Below are positions 41,801 through 49,524 of a DNA stretch of 64,000 nucleotides, in pieces (position 1 is the stretch's first letter; every line of letters begins with the position of its first letter). A program made the translations under genes and the position numbers. This DNA comes from Actinomadura rupiterrae (GTDB lineage Bacteria > Actinomycetota > Actinomycetes > Streptosporangiales > Streptosporangiaceae): positions 1-64,000 of the forward strand of contig NZ_JAMZEA010000001.1 of assembly GCF_024172125.1 (NCBI RefSeq), in the 5' to 3' direction. The notes under the pieces were generated by a model that saw only the letters and a list, made by a program, of their open reading frames with translations, searched no databases and had not been told where the DNA came from.

Positions 41801-42088
41801 GATCTGGATGCGCTGGACGCGGTGGCCGTCGAGGAAGGTTCCGTTTCGGCTGCCCGCGTCCTCGATCATCCACCCGTCCGGCCCCGACCAGAGGACGGCG
41901 TGCCGCCAGGACACGCGCCCGTCGGTGAGGACGATCTCGGATTCGGGATCGCGCCCGATCCGATAGGTCGCGCCCGGACGCAGCCGATGTACCCGCTCCC
42001 GTGTCCGGACGACCAGGAGCGGCGGTGCCATGGACCCGGCCGAGGGACCCGCCGTCATGTCCGGAGTGTAAGACGTCGAAGTCGCCAT
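38801..42088 (-). CDS. FHA-domain ABC exporter (Rv1747-like)
   Basis: About 1095 residues. FHA domain 1 (YRIGRDPESEIVL, SWRHA, SRNGTFLDG) is followed by a Gly/Gln/Ala/Arg-rich linker of roughly 300 residues with GAGRGQ-type repeats. FHA domain 2 (LRIGRAPDNDVVV, SRYHAEL, SHNGTYVNG), an ABC ATPase (Walker A GPSGAGKSTL, signature LSGGQRKRVSVALEL, Walker B LLFLDEPTSGLDPG) and an ABC2-type membrane domain with six helices complete it. This is the layout of mycobacterial Rv1747, whose FHA domains bind phosphothreonines set by PknF; Rv1747 exports cell-wall lipids. Here the inter-FHA linker is much longer. The start is uncertain among ATGs at 42088, 42058 and 42031. Confidence 0.87.
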   Translation of the reverse strand: MATSTSYTPDMTAGPSAGSMAPPLLVVRTRERVHRLRPGATYRIGRDPESEIVLTDGRVSWRHAVLWSGPDGWMIEDAGSRNGTFLDGHRVQRIQIDGERIFQLGHATDGAPLACSAVRPPDHRPGVDRNPSQIIQLPNPQAPPPAPGQAPRLPSAAHPPPNVHPPNQPRSAQPPPNVPPPRDPAAQNAPANRPADPRQGPASAQGLGGGRGQAADYAPGQGGDQGRRGSARGSEPAQGADSAQRAGHGQAPGQGQGPARAGGPDRAPGAGDARGAGRGQRAGQGQGAARAEGPGRGLGAGDVQGAGRGQRPGQGQGAARAQGADGGFGPGGVLGAGRGQGGDRAGGPGGGFGAGDAQGAGLGLGAGRDGVAGRGFGGGDAQGGRSVPGAESARGVEYREGRGQVWGGQGGVAQDVGEAPAGGRGTRLGGWATGRVGGFGRGRGADQGAVAALRIGRAPDNDVVVPDLVVSRYHAELRMAAPGRAEIVDLGSHNGTYVNGERIDRAVLTEEDLLGVGHATFRLVGTELREFVDTGDVSVLVQELTVRTPEGKVLLDRVGFPIPERSLVAVIGPSGAGKSTLLGAVTGTRPATEGTVRYDSRDLYSDYDELRHRIGLVPQEDILHTQLATRQALLFAAELRFPGDTRKDERERRVDEVIAELGLTPHAGTRIDKLSGGQRKRVSVALELLTKPSLLFLDEPTSGLDPGLDKTVMELLKDLAHDGRTVIVVTHSTENLNACDRLLVLVPGGRMAYYGPPEEGLRHFGAKAWAEVFQAFDREPDRDWAGEFRTSPRWSRYVGYGMGGAVGPTDARPPAPPPPRQSKLAQLSTLCRRYLSVITSDRSYLVLLGLMPLIMGGLIAAIPAPKGLVGPPGTNADAASKLMVLIFASCFVGTGNAVRELVKERTIYRRERAAGLSAGVYLTSKLLVLGLITTVQAVVLVGIGLLGVKLPPSGTFTSAFVELVLATALLGLVSMTLGLLVSASVNSSEKTLPLLIVLSMAQLVLCGALVRLAGKPGLEQVAWLAPSRWGLAATAATVDLGHIIPSSLEPDRIWLPKLDTWSLDMGILAGLGVVFTVLAWWQLERLRPKRRRGRL

Positions 42089-42180
42089 TGACAGGATGGA
42101 TTCGGCGGCTTTGCATGAGTCCATGCCGAGCCGGCGGCCGACGGGCCGCACGGGGGTGTCGGCGCAGGGCGGTGGGGCCG

Positions 42181-42879
42181 GTGGACGCTGCGGTGACTCG
42201 TGAGGACCGGCTGCCCAGGAGGCCGCGCCGCCGGCGCTGGCCGCTCGTCCTCGGAATCGTCCTCGTCGTGCTGGTGTTGCTCGCGATCCTCGCCGACCGC
42301 GTGGCCCTCTGGGTGACCGAGGACGCGATGGCCGCCGAGATCAAGAAGGAAGGCTTCCCCAGCAAGCCGGACGTGACCGTCGAGGGCTTCCCGTTCCTGA
42401 CACAGGTCGCGAAACGGCATTTCGGCGACGTGCGGCTGAAGGCGAAGAACATCCCGGTCGGGCCGCTGAACGTGACGCGTCTCGAAGCCCGCGCCACCGA
42501 CGTCCGCCTGAATTCCGACTACCAGAGCGGAATCCTCGGCAACGTCAACGGCGACGCCTTCGTCGGCTTCGGCGACCTCGCCAAAGCGGGCGGCAGCGGC
42601 CTCTCCTTCGAGGCGGACGGCCCGGACAAGGTCAAAGCCAAGGTCGGCGCCTTCGGCCTGGACGCGACCGCGATCGCCTCCGTGAAAAAGGAAGGCAACA
42701 ACATCCGCGTCAAGGCCCTCTCCGCCGAGGGCCTCGACCTCAGCGACCTGGGCGACGACCTCGACTTCACCGTCCCCGTCAACGGCCTCCCCCTCGGCAT
42801 GCGCTTCGACAGCCTCAGCGTGACCGCCTCCGGCGTCCTCCTCCGAGTGAGCGGCACCCACGTCACCTTCAGCCAATAG
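42181..42879 (+). CDS. DUF2993 (LmeA-like) membrane-anchored protein
   Basis: 232 residues. A short basic N-terminus (LPRRPRRRRW) and one membrane helix (about 22-42, PLVLGIVLVVLVLLAILAD) are followed by the external DUF2993 domain: GFPSKPDVTVEGFPFLTQVAKRHFGDVRLKAKNIPVG, then GILGNVNGDAFVGFGDL. This family includes mycobacterial LmeA, which is needed for maturation of lipomannan/lipoarabinomannan. A cell-envelope lipid or glycolipid role is therefore plausible and fits the neighbouring divergent exporter. The start is GTG at 42181 or 42193. Confidence 0.85.
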   Translation: MDAAVTREDRLPRRPRRRRWPLVLGIVLVVLVLLAILADRVALWVTEDAMAAEIKKEGFPSKPDVTVEGFPFLTQVAKRHFGDVRLKAKNIPVGPLNVTRLEARATDVRLNSDYQSGILGNVNGDAFVGFGDLAKAGGSGLSFEADGPDKVKAKVGAFGLDATAIASVKKEGNNIRVKALSAEGLDLSDLGDDLDFTVPVNGLPLGMRFDSLSVTASGVLLRVSGTHVTFSQ

Positions 42880-43093
42880 GCCCGCTCCCTCAAGAAGCCG
42901 CCCAGGAGTGGTGAGGGCACGGCGGGCATGGGCGTCCGGCCCTTCGGGACGGGCAAGGCGGCAGGCTTCAGGGGTGGCGGAGGGGGTTAAGGGCTGGTGT
43001 CGGGGAGGGGGACGGTCGGGGTGCTGAGCATGGGTGGGGGGCTGCTAAAGTTGAGGCGTTGCCGGGGAGGTCAGGCCTCACTCGGGCGACAAC

Positions 43094-43166
43094 GCGCCGT
43101 TAGCTCAATTGGCAGAGCAGCGGACTCTTAATCCGCGGGTTCGGGGTTCAAGTCCCTGACGGCGCA
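43094..43166 (+). tRNA. tRNA-Lys (CTT anticodon), copy 2
   Basis: Identical in every base to the copy at 26930, including CGC just before and CCCG just after the gene; flanks beyond that differ. CCA is not encoded. TAAAGT upstream near 43047 may be its -10. Confidence 0.97.
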
Positions 43167-43177
43167 CCCGTCAATGA

Positions 43178-43210
43178 ACCGGGCATCTTCAGTTGAAGGT
43201 GCCCGGTTTT
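43178..43210 (+). terminator. Terminator after tRNA-Lys copy 2
   Basis: ACCGGGCA and TGCCCGGT, with the inner CTTCA/TGAAG, form a stem followed by TTTTCTTTG, a classic rho-independent terminator. Confidence 0.88.
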
Positions 43211-43312
43211 CTTTGTTTTCGGGCGTTGGCACATGCCTTTCGCGGCGGGTGGGCTCGCTGCCCAGCAGGGGGCGAGCGGGCCCATCGACGTCCGTCCGCG
43301 CCGTCCGACCTG

Positions 43313-43705
43313 CTAGGAGGTTCGGGGGGTTGAGGTCAGATGGTCGCCTACCTGGCGGACCAGGACGGCCATTTCGAAGCTGATCTGGGACGGGTCGACG
43401 TCGGCGGTGCTGAGGACGGTGAGGGAGGCGCCCTGGCCGGCGGCGGTGACGAAGAGGAAGGCGTCGCGCATCTCGATGATGGTCTGGTGGACGTCGGTGG
43501 CGCCGAAGTGGGCGCGGGCGCCCTGGGCGAGGCTCTGGAGGCCGGCGGCGAGGGCGGAGAGGTAGTTGGCGTCGTCGCGGTCCAGGCCCTCGGAGGCGCC
43601 CATCAGGATGCCGTCGGCGGACTGCAGGACGGCGCGGGTGACCTGGGGGACGCGGCGGACCAGGCCGTCGATCAGCCAGTCGAGCCGGTCGGTCGGCGGC
43701 GTCAC
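43313..43705 (-). CDS. Roadblock/LC7-domain protein, divergent from conservon
   Basis: 130 residues with one roadblock fold: WLIDGLVRRVPQVTRAVLQSADGILMGASEGLDRDDANYLSALAAGLQSLAQGARAHFG, then LFVTAAGQGASLTVLS and MAVLVRQVGDHL. This is the CvnB type that pairs with small GTPases (MglA/CvnD). It is divergent from the four-gene conservon to its right, which has its own cvnB, so this is a second roadblock protein that could exchange with or compete for the GTPase. GTG start at 43705. Confidence 0.88.
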   Translation of the reverse strand: MTPPTDRLDWLIDGLVRRVPQVTRAVLQSADGILMGASEGLDRDDANYLSALAAGLQSLAQGARAHFGATDVHQTIIEMRDAFLFVTAAGQGASLTVLSTADVDPSQISFEMAVLVRQVGDHLTSTPRTS

Positions 43706-43869
43706 GGGGGTTCCTCTCGTCGGGGCCGGGGGTTACCGAACGCTGTCACATGATCGCATCGGCGGTGGAACAAGATCCACGAAACCAGACAAATGATCAA
43801 ATCAGCGGCTAGGGTGTCCCGAGTTTTCGTCCCCCGCCCGATACTCCCCGACGCTTGAGAGACGACACC

Positions 43870-46800
43870 GTGAAGAGCTCTCGTCGACGCTCGATCCGCA
43901 TCTCGCTCTACAGCATGCTCGTCATCCCGCTGGTCTCCCTGGTCGTGCTCTGGGCGTTCGCCGCGCAGAGCGTCGCGGCGCAGGCGATCGACCAGCGGCA
44001 CATCGACACCGCCAACAAGATCTACGGCAACGCCGTGCAGCCCATGCTGATCACGCTGGCGCAGGAGCGCCAGGAGTCGGTGGTCTGGATCGCCGCGCAC
44101 GGCAAACTGCCGCGCGCGTCCATGGACGCCGTCCGGCAGAAGATGGACGGCACGGTCGTCCAGATGAACAGGGCCGCGCGGTCCGGCTCGTTCCAGAACA
44201 CGCTGACGCCGCTGATGAAGCAGCGGCTCGCGACGCTGATCGACAAGCTCAACCGGCTCAACACGATCCGCGGGCAGGTCGACTCCGGCGCGTTCGACAA
44301 GCTGTCGGCGTTCAACGCCTACAACGACGTCCTCGACTCGCACTTCCGGTTCATCTACCTGCTGGTCGCCGAGAACGGGTACCAGCAGGCGTACCACCTG
44401 ACCGGCATGTCCCGCGCGATGGAGCTGGCCGGGCGCGAGGCCGCGCTGGTCGGCGGCGTCCTGGTCAGCGGCGGCCGGATGAGCGCGGACGAGCGCACCG
44501 CGATCGCGCAGCTGGTGTTCGAGCGCCGCTACCTGGAGACGTCCAGCCTGTCGGAGTTCAACGAGGCCAACGGCGCGCCCTACAAGGCGGCGCTCGGGTC
44601 GGCCGCGGCCCGGAACTTCGCGGCCGTGGAGAACAGGATCCTCGCCGTCCCGTCGTCGTCGAAGCTGAAGCTGGCGCCGGCGACCTGGCAGGGCGCGGTC
44701 GGCGGCTACCTCCAGCAGATGGACGGCGCGCTCGGCAAGTCCCGCGTCACGCTGGCCGCCGACGCCAAGAAGACGTCCGACGACACGCTGCTGCGGCTCG
44801 CCCTGATCGGCGCCGTCGGCCTGGCCGCGCTGCTGCTGACCGCGCTGCTGATGCTGCGGTTCGGCCGCCGGATCGTCCGCGACCTGCGGGACCTCCAGGG
44901 CGCCGCGCACGATCTCGCCGACCAGCGCCTGCCGGACGTGGTGACGCGGCTCAAGCGCGGCGACGCGGTGGACGTCTCGGTCGAGGCGCCGCCGCTCGTC
45001 GTCGGCCGGTCGGCCGAGGTCGGCAGCGTCGCGGACGCGTTCTCGACCGTCCAGCGCACCGCGATCGAGGCCGCCGTCGGCCAGGCGGACCTGCGCAAGG
45101 CGGTCAGCGGCGTGTTCCAGAACCTCGCCCGCCGCAACCAGTCGCTGCTGCACCGCCAGCTGTCCATGCTGGACACCCTGGAGCGCAAGGCCGCCGACCC
45201 CGACGACCTCGCCGACCTGTTCGCGATCGACCACCTCACCACCCGGATGCGGCGGCACGCGGAGGGTCTGATCATCCTGTCCGGGGCCACGCCGGGCCGC
45301 GGCTGGCGGCGTCCGGTCGGCATCCTGGACGCGCTGCGCGGCGCGATCGGCGAGATCGAGGACTACGCGCGCGTCGAGGTCGTCTCCAACGCCGAGGAGG
45401 GCATCGACGGCGCGGCCGCGGCCGACGTCGTCCACCTGCTGGCCGAGCTGATCGAGAACGCGGTCACCTTCTCGCCGCCGAACACCCCGGTCGAGGTGGA
45501 CGCGGGCATGGTCGGGCGCGGCTTCGTCGTGGAGATCCAGGACCGCGGCCTCGGCGTCACCCCGGACAAGCTCGCCGCGCTCAACGAGCGGCTCGGCCGC
45601 GAGCCGGAGTTCGACCTGTCCGGCGGCGAGCAGCTCGGCCTGCTCGTCGTCGGGACGCTGGCGCACCGGCACGGCATCCGGGTCGTCCTGGAGCCGAACT
45701 CGTACGGCGGCCTGAAGGCGATCGTGCTGCTCCCGCACTCGATCGTCGTCTCCGCCGACCGCATCAACCAGCCCGAACCCCCGGAAGGCGCCCCCGAGGA
45801 CGACTCGGACGCCGCGCCCATGCCCGTTGGCGCGGACGCGCAGATGACGAGCGACCCAGCCTCGTATGGGACGCCGGGGAGCGCGCCGTTTGCACCGTCC
45901 GGAAGCGCGCCGCACGGAACTTCCGGAAACGCGCCGCAGGCACCGTCCGGGGGCGCGCCGTATGGAAACTCTGGGGGCGCGCCGTCCTCCGGAGGCGTTC
46001 CGCTTGGGGCGGGTGCGGATCCGCAGGGTTCGGGGCCTGTCGCCATGCCGGTCGGGAGTGCGTCCGCTTTCCCGCATGGGCCGTCCGTGGTCGGTGGCGC
46101 GTCCAGGGCGTCTGCCGGACCGTCCGGAATCGAGCGCGGGACGGACAGTGCCGCGCCCAGGATGTCCGGCGGCGGCGCGCACGCGGCTCCGTCTTCGGAC
46201 GCTCATCGGACGGGCGGTATCGGCGGCTGGGGCGACGGCTCCGAAGCGCCCCACCCGCCCGGAGCCCACACCCCAGACGCGCACACCTCACGCGCCCAAG
46301 CACCAGGCGCACACGCGTCGGGCGCGCACGCTTCAGGCGCACACATCTCGGACGCGCACGCCTCGGACGCGCACACCTCGGACGCGCACACCTCGGGCGC
46401 GCAGGCACCAGGCGCACACGCTTCCGGCGCACACGCGTCAGGCGCGTACATCTCGGACGCGCACAGCTCGGGTGCACACAGTTCGGGAGCGCACGCCTCG
46501 GATGCCCAGGCGTCGGGCGCCCATGGCTCGGGTGCGCATGGCTCGGGTGCGCATGGCTCGGGTGCGAATGCCTCGGGAGCGAATGCCTCGGACGTGCACG
46601 GTTCGGATGTGCGGGGGTCGGGGGCGCATGTGGGTGGGATGCATGCGGGGATGCCTCGGCGGGTGCGGCGGGCGAGTCTGGCTCCGGAGTTGCGGAATGC
46701 CGAGGGCGAGCAGCAACCCGCGTCGTCCGGCGCGTCCGAGGGGACGGGTGGACGGTCGCCGGAGCGGGCCCGGTCGGTGATGGGCGCCATGCAGAGCGGC

Positions 46801-46875
46801 TGGCGCCGGGGCCGGGCGGAGCCGCCCGTGCCGCGGCGGCCGGAGCGGTGGAACGACGGCGAGGTGGAACGATGA
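43870..46875 (+). CDS. cvnA: Conservon sensor histidine kinase (CvnA) with nitrate-sensing-like domain
   Basis: 1001 residues. Membrane helix 1 (about 13-35), an external helical sensor domain of the NIT (nitrate/nitrite sensing-like) type, membrane helix 2 (about 310-335), then a HAMP-like segment. The cytosolic part includes a phosphoacceptor-like helix (NLARRNQSLLHRQLSMLDTLE) and an ATPase domain with ELIENAVTFSPP (N box), IQDRGLGV (G1) and LGLLVVGTLAHRHGI. The last about 350 residues are low-complexity, ending in about 30 pentads of the type ASGAH/TSDAH/GSGAN, rich in histidine, then a basic tail. GTG at 43870 is 8 nt after GAGAG. Conservon kinases act with CvnB, CvnC and CvnD as a membrane signalling complex. 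Confidence 0.88.
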   Translation: MKSSRRRSIRISLYSMLVIPLVSLVVLWAFAAQSVAAQAIDQRHIDTANKIYGNAVQPMLITLAQERQESVVWIAAHGKLPRASMDAVRQKMDGTVVQMNRAARSGSFQNTLTPLMKQRLATLIDKLNRLNTIRGQVDSGAFDKLSAFNAYNDVLDSHFRFIYLLVAENGYQQAYHLTGMSRAMELAGREAALVGGVLVSGGRMSADERTAIAQLVFERRYLETSSLSEFNEANGAPYKAALGSAAARNFAAVENRILAVPSSSKLKLAPATWQGAVGGYLQQMDGALGKSRVTLAADAKKTSDDTLLRLALIGAVGLAALLLTALLMLRFGRRIVRDLRDLQGAAHDLADQRLPDVVTRLKRGDAVDVSVEAPPLVVGRSAEVGSVADAFSTVQRTAIEAAVGQADLRKAVSGVFQNLARRNQSLLHRQLSMLDTLERKAADPDDLADLFAIDHLTTRMRRHAEGLIILSGATPGRGWRRPVGILDALRGAIGEIEDYARVEVVSNAEEGIDGAAAADVVHLLAELIENAVTFSPPNTPVEVDAGMVGRGFVVEIQDRGLGVTPDKLAALNERLGREPEFDLSGGEQLGLLVVGTLAHRHGIRVVLEPNSYGGLKAIVLLPHSIVVSADRINQPEPPEGAPEDDSDAAPMPVGADAQMTSDPASYGTPGSAPFAPSGSAPHGTSGNAPQAPSGGAPYGNSGGAPSSGGVPLGAGADPQGSGPVAMPVGSASAFPHGPSVVGGASRASAGPSGIERGTDSAAPRMSGGGAHAAPSSDAHRTGGIGGWGDGSEAPHPPGAHTPDAHTSRAQAPGAHASGAHASGAHISDAHASDAHTSDAHTSGAQAPGAHASGAHASGAYISDAHSSGAHSSGAHASDAQASGAHGSGAHGSGAHGSGANASGANASDVHGSDVRGSGAHVGGMHAGMPRRVRRASLAPELRNAEGEQQPASSGASEGTGGRSPERARSVMGAMQSGWRRGRAEPPVPRRPERWNDGEVER

Positions 46876-47291
46876 GTCAAGCGGCGATGACCGCCGACCA
46901 GGTGCGCGTCCTGCTGGACGGCCTGGTGGCGCGCGCGGCGGGCGGCGGCGGGGGCGCGGTGCTGCTGTCCAGCGACGGGCTGGTGGTCGCGTCGTCCGCG
47001 GGGCTGGACCGGGAGGACGCCGAGCACCTGGCGGCGCTGGTCGCGGGCGTGCAGGGCCTCGCGCGGGGCGCGTGCCGGCGGTTCTCCGGCGGCGAGGTGC
47101 TGCAGAGCGTCATCGAGCTGGACTCGATGCTGGTGTTCATGGTTCCGGCCGGTCCGCACGCCGTCCTCGCGGCGCTGTGCCCCGCCGAGTCCGACGCGGG
47201 CGCGGTCGCGTACGCGATGGCCGAGCTCGCCGAGGGGCTCGCCGAGCGTCCCCCGGTCATCCCCCGGCTCTCGGGCTTCGGCGTGAGGTGA
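46872..47291 (+). CDS. cvnB: Conservon roadblock protein (CvnB)
   Basis: 139 residues. Roadblock/LC7 fold with LLDGLVARAAGGGGGAVLLSSDGLVVASSAGLDREDAEHLAALVAGVQGLARGACRRF and LVFMVPAGPHAVLAALC. The ATG overlaps the kinase stop by 4 nt (ATGA). In conservons CvnB binds the GTPase CvnD and the kinase. It differs from the divergent roadblock protein by a Gly-rich insert near the N-terminus and a proline-rich end. Confidence 0.92.
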   Translation: MSQAAMTADQVRVLLDGLVARAAGGGGGAVLLSSDGLVVASSAGLDREDAEHLAALVAGVQGLARGACRRFSGGEVLQSVIELDSMLVFMVPAGPHAVLAALCPAESDAGAVAYAMAELAEGLAERPPVIPRLSGFGVR

Positions 47292-47297
47292 GCACGG

Positions 47298-47666
47298 GTG
47301 AGCAATGACCGCTGGCTCGACGAGGACGCGGGGCCGATCTTCCGCCCGTACACCGTCACGCGCGGGCGGACGAGGCCGCGCGACGACACCCTCGACCTGA
47401 TCTCCCTGCTGGAGGCGACCGGGCTGCCCGTCCCGCGGCGGACCCGGCTGGACCCCGAGCACCGCCGGGTGCTGGCGGTCTGCGCGCGGCCGGTCACCTT
47501 CGCCGACCTGTCGTCCGAGATCGACCTGCCCGTGGGCGTGGTGCGCGTCCTGGTGGACGACCTGCGCGACGAGAACCTGCTCAGGGTGCTCCGGCCCACC
47601 CCGACCGGCGACGTCCCGGACGAGCTCGTACTAAGGAAGCTGCTGCATGGACTACGCGCACTCTGA
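47298..47666 (+). CDS. cvnC: DUF742 protein (CvnC)
   Basis: 122 residues of the DUF742 family: RPYTVTRGRTRP, then FADLSSEIDLPVGVVRVLVDDLRDENLLRV, a winged-helix-like motif, and the family end LLRKLLHGL-type sequence. CvnC has no known enzymatic activity but is part of the conservon complex. It starts 6 nt after cvnB, and its end overlaps cvnD by 20 bp. Confidence 0.92.
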   Translation: MSNDRWLDEDAGPIFRPYTVTRGRTRPRDDTLDLISLLEATGLPVPRRTRLDPEHRRVLAVCARPVTFADLSSEIDLPVGVVRVLVDDLRDENLLRVLRPTPTGDVPDELVLRKLLHGLRAL

Positions 47667-48255
47667 CACCGCCGTCCGGAGGCCCGCGGGCGGCCCGCCG
47701 ATCGCGGCGAAGATCCTCGTCGCGGGCGGGTTCGGCGTCGGCAAGACCACGATGGTGGGCGCGATCAGCGAGATCCGCCCGCTGCGGACCGAGGAGCTGC
47801 TCAGCGAGCGCGGCACCGGCGTGGACGACACGACCGGCGTCGCGGGCAAGACCAGCACGACCGTGGCCATGGACTTCGGCCGGATCACGATGGGCGACGG
47901 CCTCGTCCTGTACCTGTTCGGGACGCCCGGCCAGCAGCGGTTCTGGTTCATGTGGGACGAGCTGGCGGTCGGCGCGGTCGGCGCCGTGGTGCTCGCCGAC
48001 GTCCGCCGCCTCGCCGACTGCTTCGCCGCCGTCGACTACTTCGAGGACCGCGGCACGCCGTTCCTCGTCGCGGTGAACTGCTTCGACGGCGCCGAGCGCA
48101 AGGACCCGGCGGACGTCCGGATCGCGCTGGACCTCGATCCGGACGTCCCCCTGGTGATGTGCGACGTGCGCAGCCGCGAGTCCGCCAAGCAGGTGCTGAT
48201 CGGCATGGTCGAGCACGTCCTGGCCCGCACGACCGCCGCCGCAGCCGGGGGCTGA
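47647..48255 (+). CDS. cvnD: Conservon small GTPase (CvnD)
   Basis: 202 residues. P-loop GFGVGKTT, DDTTGVAGKTSTTVAMDFG (switch I region with the effector threonine), FGTPGQQRFWFMW (switch II), and VAVNCFDG in place of NKxD, typical of CvnD-type GTPases. It works with the roadblock proteins in a switch controlled by the sensor kinase; conservons in Streptomyces affect morphology and antibiotic production. Overlaps cvnC, showing tight translational coupling. Confidence 0.93.
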   Translation: MDYAHSDTAVRRPAGGPPIAAKILVAGGFGVGKTTMVGAISEIRPLRTEELLSERGTGVDDTTGVAGKTSTTVAMDFGRITMGDGLVLYLFGTPGQQRFWFMWDELAVGAVGAVVLADVRRLADCFAAVDYFEDRGTPFLVAVNCFDGAERKDPADVRIALDLDPDVPLVMCDVRSRESAKQVLIGMVEHVLARTTAAAAGG

Positions 48256-48413
48256 TCCGCGCCTCCGCCCGAAACCGCCCGGTCCGGTGCCTTCCGCTGC
48301 CCTCGGACACCGCCTGGCCGGACGCCGCCGCCACCGCCGCAGCCAAACGGCAGCGCCGTTCCGCGGTGCCGTTTCCCTGACCCCGCAACATCCCCGCCGA
48401 GAAGGAGACAAGC

Positions 48414-49178
48414 GTGAGCGGAAAGCTCGCAGGCAAGGCCGTCCTCATCACCGGAGCCTCGCAGGGCATCGGCGCGGCGACGGCCCGCGTGTTCGCCGGG
48501 TACGGCGCGCGCGTCGTGATCGCCGACATCAACGAGGAGGCCGGGCGCGAGACCGCGGCCCAGATCGGGAAGGACGGCGGCGAGGCGCTGTTCGTCCGCG
48601 CGGACGTGACCTCCGGCGCGGACGTCGAGGCCGCCGTCGCCGCGACCGTCGCCGCCTACGGACGCCTCGACGCCGCCGTGAACAACGCGGGCATCGAGGA
48701 GCAGGGCTCGGCCCTGCACGAGGTCACCGAGGACGCCTGGGACAAGCTGGTCGCGGTGAACCTCAAGGGCGTCTGGCTGTCCATGAAGTACGAGATCCGG
48801 CAGATGCTCGCGCAGGGCGGCGGCACGATCGCCAACATGGCGTCCGTCGCGGGCCTGGTCGGGCTGCCGCTCGGCATCTCGGACTACTCCGCGACCAAGG
48901 GCGGTGTGATCGCGATGACCCGCACGGCCGCGATCGAGTACGTCCGGCAGGGCATCCGCGTGAACGCGGTCTGCCCCGGCGTCGTCCGCACCGCCCTGCT
49001 GGACGCGGCGATCCAGGGCGGCATGTTCACCGAGGAGCAGGCCGCCGCGCTGCACCCGTCCGGCGTCCTCATGGACCCGGAGGACGTCGCCGAGACCTTC
49101 GCCTTCCTCTGCTCGGACGAGTCGAAGCACATCACCGGCCAGTCCATCGCCATCGACGCCGGCATGTCCGCCGCCTGA
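48414..49178 (+). CDS. Short-chain dehydrogenase/reductase (SDR)
   Basis: 254 residues, the classical SDR length. The NAD(P) site is ITGASQGIGAA, the downstream acidic residue in VVIADINEE suggests a preference for NAD(H), and NNAG is present. The catalytic set is S in NMASVAG and Y-x3-K in DYSATKG. The C-terminus AFLCSDESKHITGQSIAIDAG is typical of glucose dehydrogenase/3-oxoacyl reductase-like members. The substrate cannot be named. GTG start with GAGAAGGAG upstream. It is separated from the conservon by 158 bp, so probably has its own promoter. Confidence 0.92.
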   Translation: MSGKLAGKAVLITGASQGIGAATARVFAGYGARVVIADINEEAGRETAAQIGKDGGEALFVRADVTSGADVEAAVAATVAAYGRLDAAVNNAGIEEQGSALHEVTEDAWDKLVAVNLKGVWLSMKYEIRQMLAQGGGTIANMASVAGLVGLPLGISDYSATKGGVIAMTRTAAIEYVRQGIRVNAVCPGVVRTALLDAAIQGGMFTEEQAAALHPSGVLMDPEDVAETFAFLCSDESKHITGQSIAIDAGMSAA

Positions 49179-49192
49179 CCCGGACACCGACC

Positions 49193-49230
49193 GGAAGGCC
49201 CCTCGCGGCTCCGGCCGCGGGGGGCCTTCC
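49193..49230 (+). terminator. Terminator after the SDR gene
   Basis: GGAAGGCCCC and GGGGCCTTCC form a stem with an inner CGCGG/CCGCG, 15 nt after the stop codon. Confidence 0.85.
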
Positions 49231-49246
49231 CGCTTGCCCTCCCTTT

Positions 49247-49291
49247 AAGCAACCTCAGTTGACAAATGGCGGCAAGCAACCTAGGTTGCTT
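49247..49291 (+). promoter_or_regulatory. Leaderless promoter with palindromic operator for the HTH/Clp-N pair
   Basis: TTGACA (49259-49264) and TAGGTT (49282-49287) are 17 bp apart, and the A of the ATG at 49294 is 7 nt past the -10, so the mRNA should start at the start codon. AAGCAACCTAGGTTGCTT (49274-49291) is a perfect 18-bp palindrome over the -10. A related half-site AAGCAACCTCAGTTG (49248-49262) covers the -35. This fits a strong, repressible promoter, probably autoregulated by the HTH protein. Confidence 0.8.
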
Positions 49292-49293
49292 AT

Positions 49294-49524
49294 ATGGGCA
49301 GGGAGGATGGCTCGGCGCAGGATCCGGGCGAGGAGCTGGCGGCGGTGGTCGCCATGCGGAGGCTCGCCGACCGGCTGGAGGACGCGGCAGTCGAGAAGGC
49401 CATGCGCGCCGGCTGGAGCTGGTCGGACGTGGCGCAGGCGCTCGGGGTGACCCGGCAGGCCGTGCACAAGAAGCACGTGAAGCGGCTCATCGAGGCCGGG
49501 GTGCAGTTGCGGAGGAGGAAGTGA
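49294..49524 (+). CDS. Small HTH protein paired with a Clp-N protein
   Basis: 76 residues. The C-terminal half is a helix-turn-helix: AGWSWSDVAQALGVTRQAVHKKHVKRL. The N-terminal part is acidic and helical. Such small HTH genes are commonly found just before a Clp N-terminal-domain gene in actinomycetes. It most likely binds the palindrome at its own promoter. Leaderless ATG start. Its stop overlaps the next start (TGATG). Confidence 0.85.
   Translation: MGREDGSAQDPGEELAAVVAMRRLADRLEDAAVEKAMRAGWSWSDVAQALGVTRQAVHKKHVKRLIEAGVQLRRRK

Noticed and set aside
39800..42091. 763-codon open frame on the plus strand opposite the FHA-ABC gene
   Set aside because: Composition is a GC-bias shadow, whereas the minus strand has FHA, Walker A, signature and Walker B motifs in order.
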